Shown piece by piece: positions 43,873-53,278 of a stretch of 64,000 nucleotides of DNA. The stretch covers positions 310,001 to 374,000 of the forward strand of contig NZ_JBLXJC010000002.1 of the NCBI RefSeq assembly GCF_048269205.1. Reading direction: 5' to 3'. Made by a program: the position numbers and the translations under genes. Under the pieces are notes generated by a model, which worked only from the letters and a program-made list of their open reading frames with translations, made no database searches and was not told where the DNA came from. The stretch comes from Emcibacter sp048269205. Lineage in GTDB: Bacteria; Pseudomonadota; Alphaproteobacteria; Sphingomonadales; Emcibacteraceae. Numbering within the stretch: position 1 is the first letter of the stretch; the number at the start of each line of letters is the position of its first letter.

Positions 43873-44281
43873 CATGAATAAGATTAATTTTATTGCCCTC
43901 GGTATCGCCGCATTTCGCTGGTCTGATTGGGTTGAGGCATCCCTGCGCCTGACTGCCTTTGTACAGAAAATTGCCCGCCACAATGGGCGAGAATATGTAT
44001 AAAAGAACTATCGAAGAAACTAACATAAAAACCGGCCAGCAAAAAGATAAAATTAACTTTTTGTTAACTTTTTAGTCCAGCTCACCTGATCAGATGAGTC
44101 CGGCTGTATCTATCGTTTTTTGCGAAAAAACATGTATATTCATATAAGCCATTGTTATTATTGACCCCTTCCGGTTCAACACTTATTCACGGAATTTTTC
44201 GGAAATATGGCTTGGCGACCCGGCGGAAAATCTATAGTTAGAACCTGATGAAATTTTGTCCTGTTTTGGAAGGGTGGCGAA
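43873..44281. other. intergenic region between sspB and fumarase
   Basis: About 409 bp. It contains a short plus-strand frame (43874-44002) and a minus-strand frame (to 44026), neither with a ribosome-binding site, and a CtrA-like box at 44053. GGAAGGGTGG immediately before ATG 44282 is the ribosome-binding site of the fumarase gene. Confidence 0.4.
44053..44068. promoter_or_regulatory. CtrA-like box TTAA-N7-TTAAC
   Basis: TTAA (44053-44056), seven bases CTTTTTG, TTAAC (44064-44068): an exact match to the CtrA full-site layout, in an AT-rich gap about 215 bp upstream of the fumarase gene. The same layout with nearly the same spacer occurs at 16299, read from the opposite strand. Confidence 0.4.
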
Positions 44282-45892
44282 ATGACCGATCTCAATTACA
44301 CAGACATGTATCCTCTTGGCAAAGACGAGACTCCCTGGCGGAAAATCACCTCCGATTATGTTTCTGTCCTTGAAGTGGACGGCAAAGAGGTCCTGAAAGT
44401 CGATCCCGAAGGTCTGCGTCTTCTGGCTCGGGAAGCCATGCGCGATATCGCCCATCTCCTGCGGCCGGGGCATCTGCAACAACTGTCAAGCATTCTTGAG
44501 GATCCGGAAGCCAGCGACAACGACCGCTTTGTCGCCACCGAACTTCTGAAAAATGCCAATGTGGCAGCCGGCATGACCCTGCCCAGTTGCCAGGATACAG
44601 GCACTGCCATTGTCATCGGCAAGAAAGGGCAGTATGTCTGGACCGACGGCGATGATGGTGCCCCCCTGACCCAGGGCATGGTAGATACCTATACCGGCAC
44701 CAACCTGCGCTATTCCCAGCTTGCCCCGATCAAAATGTTCGAGGAAAAAAACACCAAAAACAACGCCCCGGCCCAGCTCGACCTCTATACGGTGCCCGGC
44801 AATGAATATAAATTCCTGTTTATGGCCAAGGGCGGTGGATCGGCCAACAAGACCTTTCTGTTCCAGCAGACCCCGGCGGTCCTGCGGGAGGACAAGCTTC
44901 TGGAATTCCTGGATGAAAAGATCCGCACCCTGGGTACAGCCGCCTGCCCGCCTTATCATCTTGCCATTGTTGTTGGCGGCCTCAGCGCTGAACAGAATCT
45001 GAAAACGGTCAAACTGGCCAGTGCCCGCGACCTGGACAAATTACCCACCGAAGGCAACGGCTTCGGTCATGCCATCCGGGTGCCGGAACTGGAAGAAAAA
45101 GTCCACGAAATGACCCGTAATTTCGGCATTGGCGCCCAGTTCGGCGGCAAATATTTCTGTCATGACGTGCGGGTGATCCGCCTGCCCCGCCACGGCGCCT
45201 CCGTCCCCATCGGCATCGGGGTATCCTGTTCTGCCGACCGCCAGGCCAAGGCCAAGATCACCAAAGACGGCATTTTCATCGAGCAGTTGGAAACCAACCC
45301 CGCAAAATACATGCCCGATGTGACCCACGAAGACCTGGACGGCGAAGTGGTCAAAGTGAACCTGAACCGTCCCATGGACGAAATCCGGACCCAGCTTGGC
45401 CAGTATCCCATCAAGACCCGTCTCAGCCTCACCGGTACGATCGTGGTGGCCCGGGACCTGGCTCATGCCGCCATCCTGAAAAAACTGGAAGCCGGGGAAC
45501 CCATGCCCGACTATCTGAAAAACCACATTGTTTATTATGCCGGGCCGGCAAAAACACCTGAAGGCTATGCCTCCGGCTCCTTTGGCCCGACCACGGCAGG
45601 ACGCATGGACAGCTATGTGGATGCCTTCCAGGCCAAAGGCGGCAGCATGGTCATGCTGGCCAAAGGCAATCGCAGCAAGCAGGTGACGGACGCCTGTAAG
45701 CAACACGGCGGTTTTTACCTCGGCTCCATCGGCGGTCCGGCTGCCATCCTGGCTCAGAACAATATCAAGAAGGTGGAAGTTCTGGACTTCGAAGATTTCG
45801 GTATGGAAGCCGTCTGGAAAATCGAAGTGGAAGACTTCCCGGCCTTTATCGTTGTTGACGACAAGGGCAACGACTTCTTTCAGAATATCTAG
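44282..45892 (+). CDS. fumarate hydratase, class I (iron-sulfur)
   Basis: 536-residue 4Fe-4S enzyme interconverting fumarate and malate. The N-terminal domain has LPSCQDTGTAIVIGKKG with a cluster-ligand Cys, TGTNLRYSQLAPI and AKGGGSANKTFL. The C-terminal beta domain has GPTTAGRMDSYVD, LAKGNRSKQVT and GGFYLGSIGGPAAILA. GGAAGGGTGG precedes the ATG. The next gene follows nine bases after the stop. Confidence 0.96.
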   Translation: MTDLNYTDMYPLGKDETPWRKITSDYVSVLEVDGKEVLKVDPEGLRLLAREAMRDIAHLLRPGHLQQLSSILEDPEASDNDRFVATELLKNANVAAGMTLPSCQDTGTAIVIGKKGQYVWTDGDDGAPLTQGMVDTYTGTNLRYSQLAPIKMFEEKNTKNNAPAQLDLYTVPGNEYKFLFMAKGGGSANKTFLFQQTPAVLREDKLLEFLDEKIRTLGTAACPPYHLAIVVGGLSAEQNLKTVKLASARDLDKLPTEGNGFGHAIRVPELEEKVHEMTRNFGIGAQFGGKYFCHDVRVIRLPRHGASVPIGIGVSCSADRQAKAKITKDGIFIEQLETNPAKYMPDVTHEDLDGEVVKVNLNRPMDEIRTQLGQYPIKTRLSLTGTIVVARDLAHAAILKKLEAGEPMPDYLKNHIVYYAGPAKTPEGYASGSFGPTTAGRMDSYVDAFQAKGGSMVMLAKGNRSKQVTDACKQHGGFYLGSIGGPAAILAQNNIKKVEVLDFEDFGMEAVWKIEVEDFPAFIVVDDKGNDFFQNI

Positions 45893-45901
45893 AGGCGCCC
45901 T

Positions 45902-46123
45902 ATGGCCGGCGATGATCACGAACTGAAGAAACATTCCCTGCTCATCGCCGGACACGCCACCAGCATCACCCTTGAAAACATCTTCTGGCGGGAATTCAAG
46001 CGAATTTCACAGGACCGGGGTGTGAGCCTCGGCGAACTGGTCACGGAAATTGACCGGACTCGTCAGGGCAACCTGTCCAGTGCCATTCGTATCTTTGTTC
46101 TTGAGAACGCCCTGTCGAAATAG
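45902..46123 (+). CDS. ribbon-helix-helix domain protein
   Basis: 73-residue protein of the RHH_4 type: KKHSLLIAGHATSITLENIFWREF gives the strand and first helix, and SLGELVTEID with LSSAIRIFVLENAL the rest. Probably a small DNA-binding regulator. Co-transcribed with fumarase by position (nine-base gap), a frequent alphaproteobacterial arrangement. Confidence 0.85.
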   Translation: MAGDDHELKKHSLLIAGHATSITLENIFWREFKRISQDRGVSLGELVTEIDRTRQGNLSSAIRIFVLENALSK

Positions 46124-46126
46124 AGT

Positions 46127-49100
46127 CTATTGCGGCGGTGTCGAAGGTTTCTGTTCTTCCGGCTTCTTGAACAGCTTTTCCAGAAGTTTTTTGCCCAGAT
46201 CTTCCGGTTTGGGCTTTGTCTGCTCACCTGCCGGTGCCTCCCCGGTCGGGGTCGTGCCTTCCGGAGCTTTCGGCGCACCGAAGATGCCTTTCAGGCCCTC
46301 ATTGCCACCGATCATATTCTGCAACATGCTGGAGGCAATTTTGGCCGCCACATATTCCTTGATCCTGGAAGTTTCGAACTTGAGATTGGGGTTGTTGATG
46401 GCACCAGTAGCGCTAAGACCCAAGGGCGGTGCATCGGGATGACCAATCAGTGAGAGCCGACCATCCATATCCAGCTTCCATTGAAACAGGTTCACGCCGA
46501 GGTTGATATTCGTATTTGCCCCTTCCAGCTCAAGGTCCATAGGACTGAACCGGGCCAAGCCGTTTTTCATGGTGATCGTGCTTTTGCCACCCTTATAGGG
46601 GGTCTTACCTTTGCCGAGAGAGACGGCCAGAAGCTTGACGAAATCCCCGGCCGACTTCATTTCCGACAACTGGCTGCTGAGCTTCGGAATATCGATCCCG
46701 TTGATCATACCGGCAGAGGCCACAAGATTTCCGTTCCCGCTGAGCGAGGAGACAAGGGCATTCTGGCTGACCCCCTTGCCGGTAAATTTGCCATCAAGGT
46801 CGAAATAGCCCGTCGCCGGGCTGATGCCGCCGGCAACTTTGGTCGCCTGGGACAGGGAGGCTTTGGCCAAAGACAGATTCATATCCAGTTCAGCCATATC
46901 CATCCCGCCGAGGCTTCCGGCCATCTTTACAGTTCCGCCAAACAACCGCCCGGTGAAATCCCGAATATTCAGCCTGCCATCCTTTAGTTCTGCAATAAAG
47001 TTCGGGTTTTCAAACACATAGTCCTTGTAGACCAGGCTCGCCGCCGAAATCGTTGCTTTTCCCTCGGCAGAGCGCAACGGCTTCAGATTGATGGGCTGTT
47101 TTGACCAGTCGCCCCACTTTTTATCCGCCCCCTTTTGGGCGGTATTGTCAGACATATAGTGATGCAATGGTATGTCGCCCGCCGTCAGCGAGAAATCAAA
47201 TTTCGGCTTCTCCCCGGTCATGTCCAGAGCGCCTGTCCCATTGATCTTGATAGAACCAATAACGCCGGAAATATTTTGCAGTTTCATGGTCTTGGACGTA
47301 CCGGCAATCTGGCTTTTCAGTTGCAGTTTTCCGAGTTTGGCCCGGGACGGCTGGAAATCCACCCCCAGCCCCCTGACAAAGGTCCGTACATCATTACTTG
47401 TTACATCGGTGGCCAGATCGAGAGAACGATCCTCCCCCTGCGCCTGGGTGCGCCCCTTGAAGGCAACCGTTCCGTCGGCAATGGTAAGAATTCCGTCCAG
47501 ATTCAGCATTTTTTCATTGCCCTTGATCTGGCTTGCCAGTATTACCGGCCGGTCATCCCCCGACAGCGGTGCGGTCATGGGCAGATTCCATTGTTCGATC
47601 AAAGCGCTGAGACTTTTGCTGTCGGCACGGACTTTCATGTCGATACTGCCCACTTCAGGTAACTGCTTGAGGGTGGCGCTGCGAACTTCTCCATCCAACT
47701 TTACCGTATTACTGCCGAGCCTGCCGTTCAGGTCCAGCACCAGTCTGTCCAGCCCGCCTTTCACATTGCCGGTCAGACTGAAGGCTCCCATGTTTTTCAG
47801 GTCCACGCCGTTTTCCAGCTTGAGACTGCGCTGCAGCCGGCCAAGATCACGGGCCGAGGCAAACATATCCAGGGAAAGTTCCGGCGCATTGGCGAAATTG
47901 CTGCCCGAACCGGTTGCCCTGACATCCAGCCCGGCCATATCCTTCATGTCAAACTTGCTCAGCTGCAGGGTGCCGCCCTTGAGCACACCTTCCGCCAGCA
48001 CAGAGGCAATCTTTGTATTTTGCAGGGTAACATTGTCGCCAGTCAGAATGAAATTGGCATCAAAGCCAGCCAGTATGGAAAACCATTCCTTCAGGTTTAT
48101 CGGTGGCGTTTTCTCGTCCCGGGCCGGCAAATAGCTGTCCAAATTGATATTTTCCAGCTTTAAATCCAGACCAAGAGCCAAGCGCTCCTGGATCGCATAG
48201 GACAAGCCGCCGGAAAACTTCGAGGTATCCATAACCCCGTTGATACCGTAAATCTGGACCAGTTTTTCCGTAGCCCTGATTTCACTGGCGAAGGCAAAGC
48301 GTGTGAGCCGGCCGTTGGGCACCATCGAGATATCCACTTTCAACCAGTCCAGAAGCCCCCGGAGGTTTCCCGAGTTAAGAGAAAGCTTTCCGGTCAGGAT
48401 CGGTGTGTGATTGTCAAAGACGACTGCGCCGTTATAGCCGAAATCTGATCCACCCGGCATGTTGACCCGCACATCGCTGATAGCGATTTGGCCGTCCGCA
48501 GCCCGGGCATTGAGAGAGATCTGGCTGGCAATCTTGTTGTTATACTTCAGTGCCCCGAGCCGGAACTCCAGGGTCCCGTCAATCTGCTCCAGGAATCCAT
48601 AGTCCGGGGCGGACTTTTTCGATACAGGCAGGACACTCTTTTGGTCTGCCTTTGCCTGTGCTTCCATAATCTGCAGGAAAGGCTCAAGCTCAATACTGTT
48701 AAGCGACAGCTTGCCGTCAAAGCTGACACGGTCTCCAAGCGCCGCATTGAGGGACGCCTGCCCCCTGGTTTCACCAAGAGTGAGGTCCAGGTCCGACAGC
48801 ACCAGGCTTTTCGGCGTCGCCGTAATACCGGTCGTCATGCTGAACGGTTTTTTATAATCCACCGAGGGAACGGCAGGCGCATCCTGTTCGCCGTTACGGC
48901 CCAGCGCGCTCATCACATTCACCATATCCGACAGGTCCTTCGCTGTCAGGGTCAGTTTCCCTTCAAGCTCTCCATCCCGGCTGTCGGGCAACACACCGCC
49001 GATAAATTTACCAACGACCTTGTCCCCGAGATAGGAAGCCTCCAGCGTCAGCGGCACCTTGCGGCCGTCACGCATCTTGCCCATCTCCACATTCAGCGCC

Positions 49101-49687
49101 AGCGGCAGGTCCTTGTATTTGGCCCGGCCGTCAAGCTTCATGGGGCCCTGCAGGCTGCTGATGGACAGGTCCGCATTGATATTGCGCACCAGTTCCTTAT
49201 GCCCCGCGGCCACATCCTCGTAACTGACAGTACCGTTACTGATCTGGAATTTTTCCAGACTCAGGTCCGCCTGCCCACCTTCTTCCGCCGGGGCATCGGG
49301 ATCGGAAAAATCCCAGTTGGCCCGACCGTCGGCAAGCACCTCCAGTGCCAGCACCGGCTCCACGAGAACGAATTTTTTGACCTTGAGATTACCGCGAATG
49401 AGCGGGAAAAAGGCCACCTTCACATCCAGCGCCTTAAGGGTCAGCATTTGCGCTGCGATACCGCCGTTGATATTGGAAACACTCACCTCGCCCGCAGTCA
49501 GGGCCGGAGACGGCAGAATGGACAGGGAGAGATCCCCGGCGACCCTCACATTGCGCCCGGTCAGTCGGGACGCCTGCTCCTCGATCTGTGTTTTATACTG
49601 GTTCCAGTCCATAAAGCCCGGGACCACAAGAAGGGTGCCCAGAAGAACGACAACAACAACAGCGAGCCCAATTCCAACCTTTTTCAA
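46127..49687 (-). CDS. AsmA-family large envelope protein
   Basis: 1186 residues. One N-terminal membrane helix (about 5-27) is followed by the AsmA N-terminal domain (WNQYKTQIEEQASRLTGRNV, then LSILPSPALTAGEVSVSN). A very long beta-rich region follows, and an AsmA_2 C-terminal domain (GYFDLDGKFTGKGVSQ, NGIDIPKLSSQL). The tail is Pro/Lys-rich (EEQKPSTPPQ). Family members are thought to form bridges moving phospholipid to the outer membrane. It is convergent with the RHH gene, three bases apart. Confidence 0.93.
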   Translation of the reverse strand: MKKVGIGLAVVVVVLLGTLLVVPGFMDWNQYKTQIEEQASRLTGRNVRVAGDLSLSILPSPALTAGEVSVSNINGGIAAQMLTLKALDVKVAFFPLIRGNLKVKKFVLVEPVLALEVLADGRANWDFSDPDAPAEEGGQADLSLEKFQISNGTVSYEDVAAGHKELVRNINADLSISSLQGPMKLDGRAKYKDLPLALNVEMGKMRDGRKVPLTLEASYLGDKVVGKFIGGVLPDSRDGELEGKLTLTAKDLSDMVNVMSALGRNGEQDAPAVPSVDYKKPFSMTTGITATPKSLVLSDLDLTLGETRGQASLNAALGDRVSFDGKLSLNSIELEPFLQIMEAQAKADQKSVLPVSKKSAPDYGFLEQIDGTLEFRLGALKYNNKIASQISLNARAADGQIAISDVRVNMPGGSDFGYNGAVVFDNHTPILTGKLSLNSGNLRGLLDWLKVDISMVPNGRLTRFAFASEIRATEKLVQIYGINGVMDTSKFSGGLSYAIQERLALGLDLKLENINLDSYLPARDEKTPPINLKEWFSILAGFDANFILTGDNVTLQNTKIASVLAEGVLKGGTLQLSKFDMKDMAGLDVRATGSGSNFANAPELSLDMFASARDLGRLQRSLKLENGVDLKNMGAFSLTGNVKGGLDRLVLDLNGRLGSNTVKLDGEVRSATLKQLPEVGSIDMKVRADSKSLSALIEQWNLPMTAPLSGDDRPVILASQIKGNEKMLNLDGILTIADGTVAFKGRTQAQGEDRSLDLATDVTSNDVRTFVRGLGVDFQPSRAKLGKLQLKSQIAGTSKTMKLQNISGVIGSIKINGTGALDMTGEKPKFDFSLTAGDIPLHHYMSDNTAQKGADKKWGDWSKQPINLKPLRSAEGKATISAASLVYKDYVFENPNFIAELKDGRLNIRDFTGRLFGGTVKMAGSLGGMDMAELDMNLSLAKASLSQATKVAGGISPATGYFDLDGKFTGKGVSQNALVSSLSGNGNLVASAGMINGIDIPKLSSQLSEMKSAGDFVKLLAVSLGKGKTPYKGGKSTITMKNGLARFSPMDLELEGANTNINLGVNLFQWKLDMDGRLSLIGHPDAPPLGLSATGAINNPNLKFETSRIKEYVAAKIASSMLQNMIGGNEGLKGIFGAPKAPEGTTPTGEAPAGEQTKPKPEDLGKKLLEKLFKKPEEQKPSTPPQ

Positions 49688-49984
49688 TTTTTATTCTGCC
49701 TTTCCCCAAGAGTCAGCCTGTTTTCATGCCCTTTTCGCGCAGTTTTTACACAGAACAGCGATGATTTGCCGCGAATTATACATGACGTGTAAACCGTGGC
49801 AATAATATGTCAGGACTAGGGACAAATAATTAATTTCACAGGATTATTTCACCTTTTTTAAGAAAAAGCCCGAAAAAGGACCAAAAAGAGGATGACAAGT
49901 CTTTTTCAATCGGGGATAAAAGACAAAAAATATAAGAAATACATAGAGGAAACCCACTTCAGGACCAGCTTCAAAGGCTTGCAT
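49688..49984. other. divergent gap between AsmA gene and thioesterase
   Basis: 297 bp without a supported gene. The right part is open in frame with the thioesterase from an ATG at 49892, but that ATG has its purine stretch too close and the encoded extension is Lys-rich and unlike homologues. AT-rich stretches near 49800-49860 probably carry the promoters. Confidence 0.4.
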
Positions 49985-50482
49985 ATGTCACATGAAGAAC
50001 AATACGGTCCGGTCATGCTCGAAGCCACCGTGAAAGAAGAGTGGATTGATTTTAATGGTCATATGAATATGGCCTATTATATCCTGCTGTTTGACCAGGC
50101 CATGAACAACTTTCTTGAAACCGTCGATCTGGGGCTGGACTACGTGCGTACCAACCATCGCTCCATGTTCGCCCTTGAAAACCACGTCACCTACCAGCAC
50201 GAACTGAATCAGGGTGCGCCGGTGAAGGTGCATTTTCAGTTTCTCGACATGGATTCAAAATTCATCCACTATTTCATGCGCCTGGTGCACAAGGACGAAC
50301 ATCTTCTGTCCGCCACCATGGAACAGATTTCACTGCATGTGGATGTGGATGAACGCCGCCCGACCCGTTTTTCCGATGAAAAGCTGAAAGCCCTTCGCGA
50401 GGTTTACGAGCAACACCAGCAATATCCGGCGCCCCGGGAAAAGGGCCGCTCTATCGGTATTCGCCGGCCGGACAGACGATAA
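49985..50482 (+). CDS. hot-dog fold acyl-CoA thioesterase
   Basis: 165 residues from ATG 49985, which has AAGG eight bases upstream. The family motif EWIDFNGHMNMAYYILLFDQA contains the expected Asp and conserved NGHMN. Later blocks are HVTYQHELNQGAPV and FHYFMRLVH-like strands. Probable substrate is a short or betaine-type acyl-CoA, as the FNGHMN type is common among carnitine/betaine-pathway thioesterases, but no such genes are adjacent. It is 20 bases from the CLC gene. Confidence 0.85.
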   Translation: MSHEEQYGPVMLEATVKEEWIDFNGHMNMAYYILLFDQAMNNFLETVDLGLDYVRTNHRSMFALENHVTYQHELNQGAPVKVHFQFLDMDSKFIHYFMRLVHKDEHLLSATMEQISLHVDVDERRPTRFSDEKLKALREVYEQHQQYPAPREKGRSIGIRRPDRR

Positions 50483-50502
50483 TTTCACCAACCAGGGAAG
50501 CA

Positions 50503-52368
50503 ATGGCAGAAGGAAACAACAGACATTTCTTACACCTGCCGCGCTTTCTCAAGGCGCCGCTCCTGCTGCTGCGCCGGGATACCCGCAATTATATCCGCAC
50601 CCATGACAAGGTCGTCAGTACCGTACTCGCCGCCCTGATCGGCGTCACTGTCGCCTATGCCGCCATCCTGTTCCGTCAGTTGATCCTGCAAATCCAGGAC
50701 TTTGCGCTGGATACGGACAAGGAAAATATCCTCGCCCATGTCAGTGACCTGGTCTGGTGGAAAATCCTGCTGTCGACCACCGCCGGCGGGATTGTCATTG
50801 CCCTCATCTATCGTCTGTTGCTTCGGGACAACCGGGCCTACAGTTTTGTCGAGGTGATCGAGGCCAATGCCCTGAACCATACCCGCATCCCGACGGGCAA
50901 GGGATTGGTCAGTGCGCTCACCGCCGCCATCGCGCTGGGCACCGGATCCGCCGCGGGGCGCGAGGGCCCGGTGGTTCATCTGGGCGCCACCCTCGCATCG
51001 TGGTTTGCACAACGGCTGCATCTGTCCGACAGCGTGGCGCGCACCATTCTCGGCTGCGGCGTCGCGGCGGCGACCTCAGCCAGCTTCAACGCCCCCATTG
51101 CCGGGGTTTTCTTTGCCCTTGAGGTGGTGCTGGGCCATTACGCGCTGCATGCCTTTGCCCCGATCGTGATTGCCTCGGTCACGGCCGCCATCATCTCCCG
51201 CATTCATCTTGGCGACTTTCCGGCCTTTATCATCCCGGACTATAATATCTACAGCTTTTATGAATTCCCGGCTTTTATCATTCTCGGTGTGGTCAGCGCG
51301 ATCGCAGCCATCGTCTTTACCAAGAGCATCTTTTTCACCGAAAGTGTGGCCGGGAAGGTCATGGAGAGAACCCGCCTGCCAGACTGGACCCGGCCAATTC
51401 TTGGCGGCATTGCCGTGGGCACACTCGCCATCTTCTGCCCCTATATCCTTGGTGTCGGCTATGGCTCAACCGATGCGGCCCTGAAGGAAGCCTTCCCGCT
51501 TTCCCTGCTGCTGGCCCTGATTGTCGCCAAGACGGCGGCCACCAGTATCAGCCTCGCCTTCCGTTTCGGCACCGGGGTGTTCAGCCCGTCCCTGTTCCTT
51601 GGCGCCATGGTCGGCGGCGCCTTTGGCATTATCGCCACCCAGATCGCCCCGGAGCTCAGCGGCAACCAGGGTCTTTATGCCATCGTCGGCATGGGCGCCG
51701 TGTGCTCGGCCGTACTCGGCGCGCCGATCAGCACCATATTGATCGTCTTCGAACTCACCGGCGATTACCAGATCACCGCCGCCCTGATGGTGGCGGTCGT
51801 CATGTCCAACCTGATCACCCATCACTACCTGAAGGCATCGAGCTTCTTCCATTTGCAGATGCGCGCCCACGGAATCGACCTGGAAGGCGGTATGGCCCGC
51901 CACCTGATGCGCACCAGCCATGTGCGGGAGTTGATCCGGGACGACTATGCCACCGTCGGCGTGGATGCCGGCATCGAGCGCCTGCGCGAGCTGATCCTGG
52001 AGAAGGGCCACAACAAACTGTTTGTCATCGACAGCGCCGCCAAGATCGTCGGCAAAATCACCTTTTCCGAGCTGCGCCAACATTACCTGAAACAGGAAGC
52101 CAAACGTAAAAAACGGCAAGAAGACGGCGACACGGAGCCCCCGGAGGACGAAAAACCGGTGCGGGCGGCGGATATCTGCCGCCAGGTGAGCGAGCCGTTG
52201 ACTCCGTCTGATACGCTGGAGCACGCCAACGATCTGTTCGATCATGTGGGGGAAGATATCCTGCCGGTGGTCAGCGACGATGCGCACCGGGAAATCATCG
52301 GCATCGTCCATCTGGAGGATGTGCTGAAACGCTATAACAAGGCGCTGATCGAGGATCACGAGAAATAA
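50503..52368 (+). CDS. CLC-family chloride channel/transporter with CBS domains
   Basis: 621 residues. The CLC core (about 35-440) includes GSAAGREGPVVHLG with the gating Glu154, NAPIAGVFFALEVVLG, and GTGVFSPSLFLGAMVGGAFG. Two CBS domains follow, about 465-535 and 560-615. The proton-glutamate position of coupled exchangers is Val208 (E207-V208), and the N-terminal GSGIP motif is not recognisable, so exchange stoichiometry is uncertain. Likely involved in halide or pH homeostasis. Confidence 0.92.
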   Translation: MAEGNNRHFLHLPRFLKAPLLLLRRDTRNYIRTHDKVVSTVLAALIGVTVAYAAILFRQLILQIQDFALDTDKENILAHVSDLVWWKILLSTTAGGIVIALIYRLLLRDNRAYSFVEVIEANALNHTRIPTGKGLVSALTAAIALGTGSAAGREGPVVHLGATLASWFAQRLHLSDSVARTILGCGVAAATSASFNAPIAGVFFALEVVLGHYALHAFAPIVIASVTAAIISRIHLGDFPAFIIPDYNIYSFYEFPAFIILGVVSAIAAIVFTKSIFFTESVAGKVMERTRLPDWTRPILGGIAVGTLAIFCPYILGVGYGSTDAALKEAFPLSLLLALIVAKTAATSISLAFRFGTGVFSPSLFLGAMVGGAFGIIATQIAPELSGNQGLYAIVGMGAVCSAVLGAPISTILIVFELTGDYQITAALMVAVVMSNLITHHYLKASSFFHLQMRAHGIDLEGGMARHLMRTSHVRELIRDDYATVGVDAGIERLRELILEKGHNKLFVIDSAAKIVGKITFSELRQHYLKQEAKRKKRQEDGDTEPPEDEKPVRAADICRQVSEPLTPSDTLEHANDLFDHVGEDILPVVSDDAHREIIGIVHLEDVLKRYNKALIEDHEK

Positions 52369-52620
52369 CCCGCTGCCAAGACCGATTCCCGGTATACCTC
52401 CCCGAAGGCACCCCCTAAAGTAGCAATTCCAAAAACCCCATCATAATTAAATATCGAATTATTACATGAAGTTATTTAAAACTTCTTATTAAGAAAAACT
52501 AAATATTTGACATCTGTCCCATTATGATACAACCTATAGTTGTTTTCCTACATTGATGACAGACCGGGATCCGGGCCTGGAAAGGCCAATGATTTCCCTA
52601 AGCCCCTTGGAAGGATCGTC
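52369..52620 (+). promoter_or_regulatory. AT-rich promoter region of the DUF2589 cassette
   Basis: 252 bp after the CLC stop, with a sharp drop in GC content between 52440 and 52540. A TTGACA-like hexamer is near 52508, and TATGAT and TATAGT-like hexamers follow at non-ideal spacings. A GAAGTT/AACTTC hairpin is near 52470. The region marks the left edge of the accessory island. AAGGA precedes ATG 52621. Confidence 0.45.
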
Positions 52621-53199
52621 ATGATTAGTCTCGACAACCTGATCCAGGCCGTCCAGAAAAGCGCGGAGGCGGCGGCAAAGTCCATTATGGACCGCAACCT
52701 GGCGCTTCTCGGCCATTTTTTTGAGGAAGTTCCCGTCGAAGAAGAGGATGATGACGGCGGCCGAAACGGCAGAGGTGGCAGAGGTGGCAGGAATGGCCGC
52801 GGCGGCGGCAAGAAAGGGTCGGATGACGACGGGGACGACGACGGTTATTCCCATTATCTGCACCCCCGCATGGTAGCGATGAAATTTGCCAAAATGACCC
52901 CCGACGGCCCGCAGGATCATCTGGTCCATGTGCCGCTGATTTCCATCGCCCCCTTTTCCTCTCTGCAACTGGACACCATGGAATTCCAGATCGAGATGGA
53001 CATCCACGAAGAAGAAGGTGAAGTTCAGGTGAGCTTCCCCATGAAAAAAAAGGGGTTCTTCCCCAGCAAAGACAGCTCCGCCCCATCCGGCAGCCGGGCA
53101 CAGGTCAAAATCACCATGAAGGGATTTGACCGCCCCAAGGGCCTTGATGTGATCATCGAGGGGTTCGACAAATCCCTGCGCGCCCAGATACCCGGCTAG
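52621..53199 (+). CDS. DUF2589-like protein with acidic/glycine-rich insert
   Basis: 192 residues. An N-terminal helix (ISLDNLIQAVQKSAEAAAKS) leads to a low-complexity insert at 38-75 with EEEDDD, GRGGRGG repeats and DDDGDDDG. The folded part carries VPLISIAPFSSLQLD at 104-118 and GLDVIIEGFDK at 174-184. Both match the equivalent blocks of the next gene's product, so the two are homologues. No signal peptide. AAGGA stands seven bases before ATG 52621; the frame upstream lacks a site. First gene of the four-gene cassette. Function unknown. Confidence 0.8.
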   Translation: MISLDNLIQAVQKSAEAAAKSIMDRNLALLGHFFEEVPVEEEDDDGGRNGRGGRGGRNGRGGGKKGSDDDGDDDGYSHYLHPRMVAMKFAKMTPDGPQDHLVHVPLISIAPFSSLQLDTMEFQIEMDIHEEEGEVQVSFPMKKKGFFPSKDSSAPSGSRAQVKITMKGFDRPKGLDVIIEGFDKSLRAQIPG

Positions 53200-53278
53200 T
53201 AGTACGCGTTCCACCTCCAGGACCTTTTCGAGACTGGAAAAACCAACGTACCAATTTGGATAATCAAGGAGAGAAAGA

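Noticed and set aside
43874..44002. 42-codon plus-strand frame MNKINFIALG after sspB
   Set aside because: Starts directly behind the terminator hairpin with no ribosome-binding site; kept only as a note in the gap entry.
43820..44026. 68-codon minus-strand frame beginning MLVSSIVLLYIFSP
   Set aside because: Runs into the sspB terminator and 3' end, lacks a ribosome-binding site and shows no family pattern.
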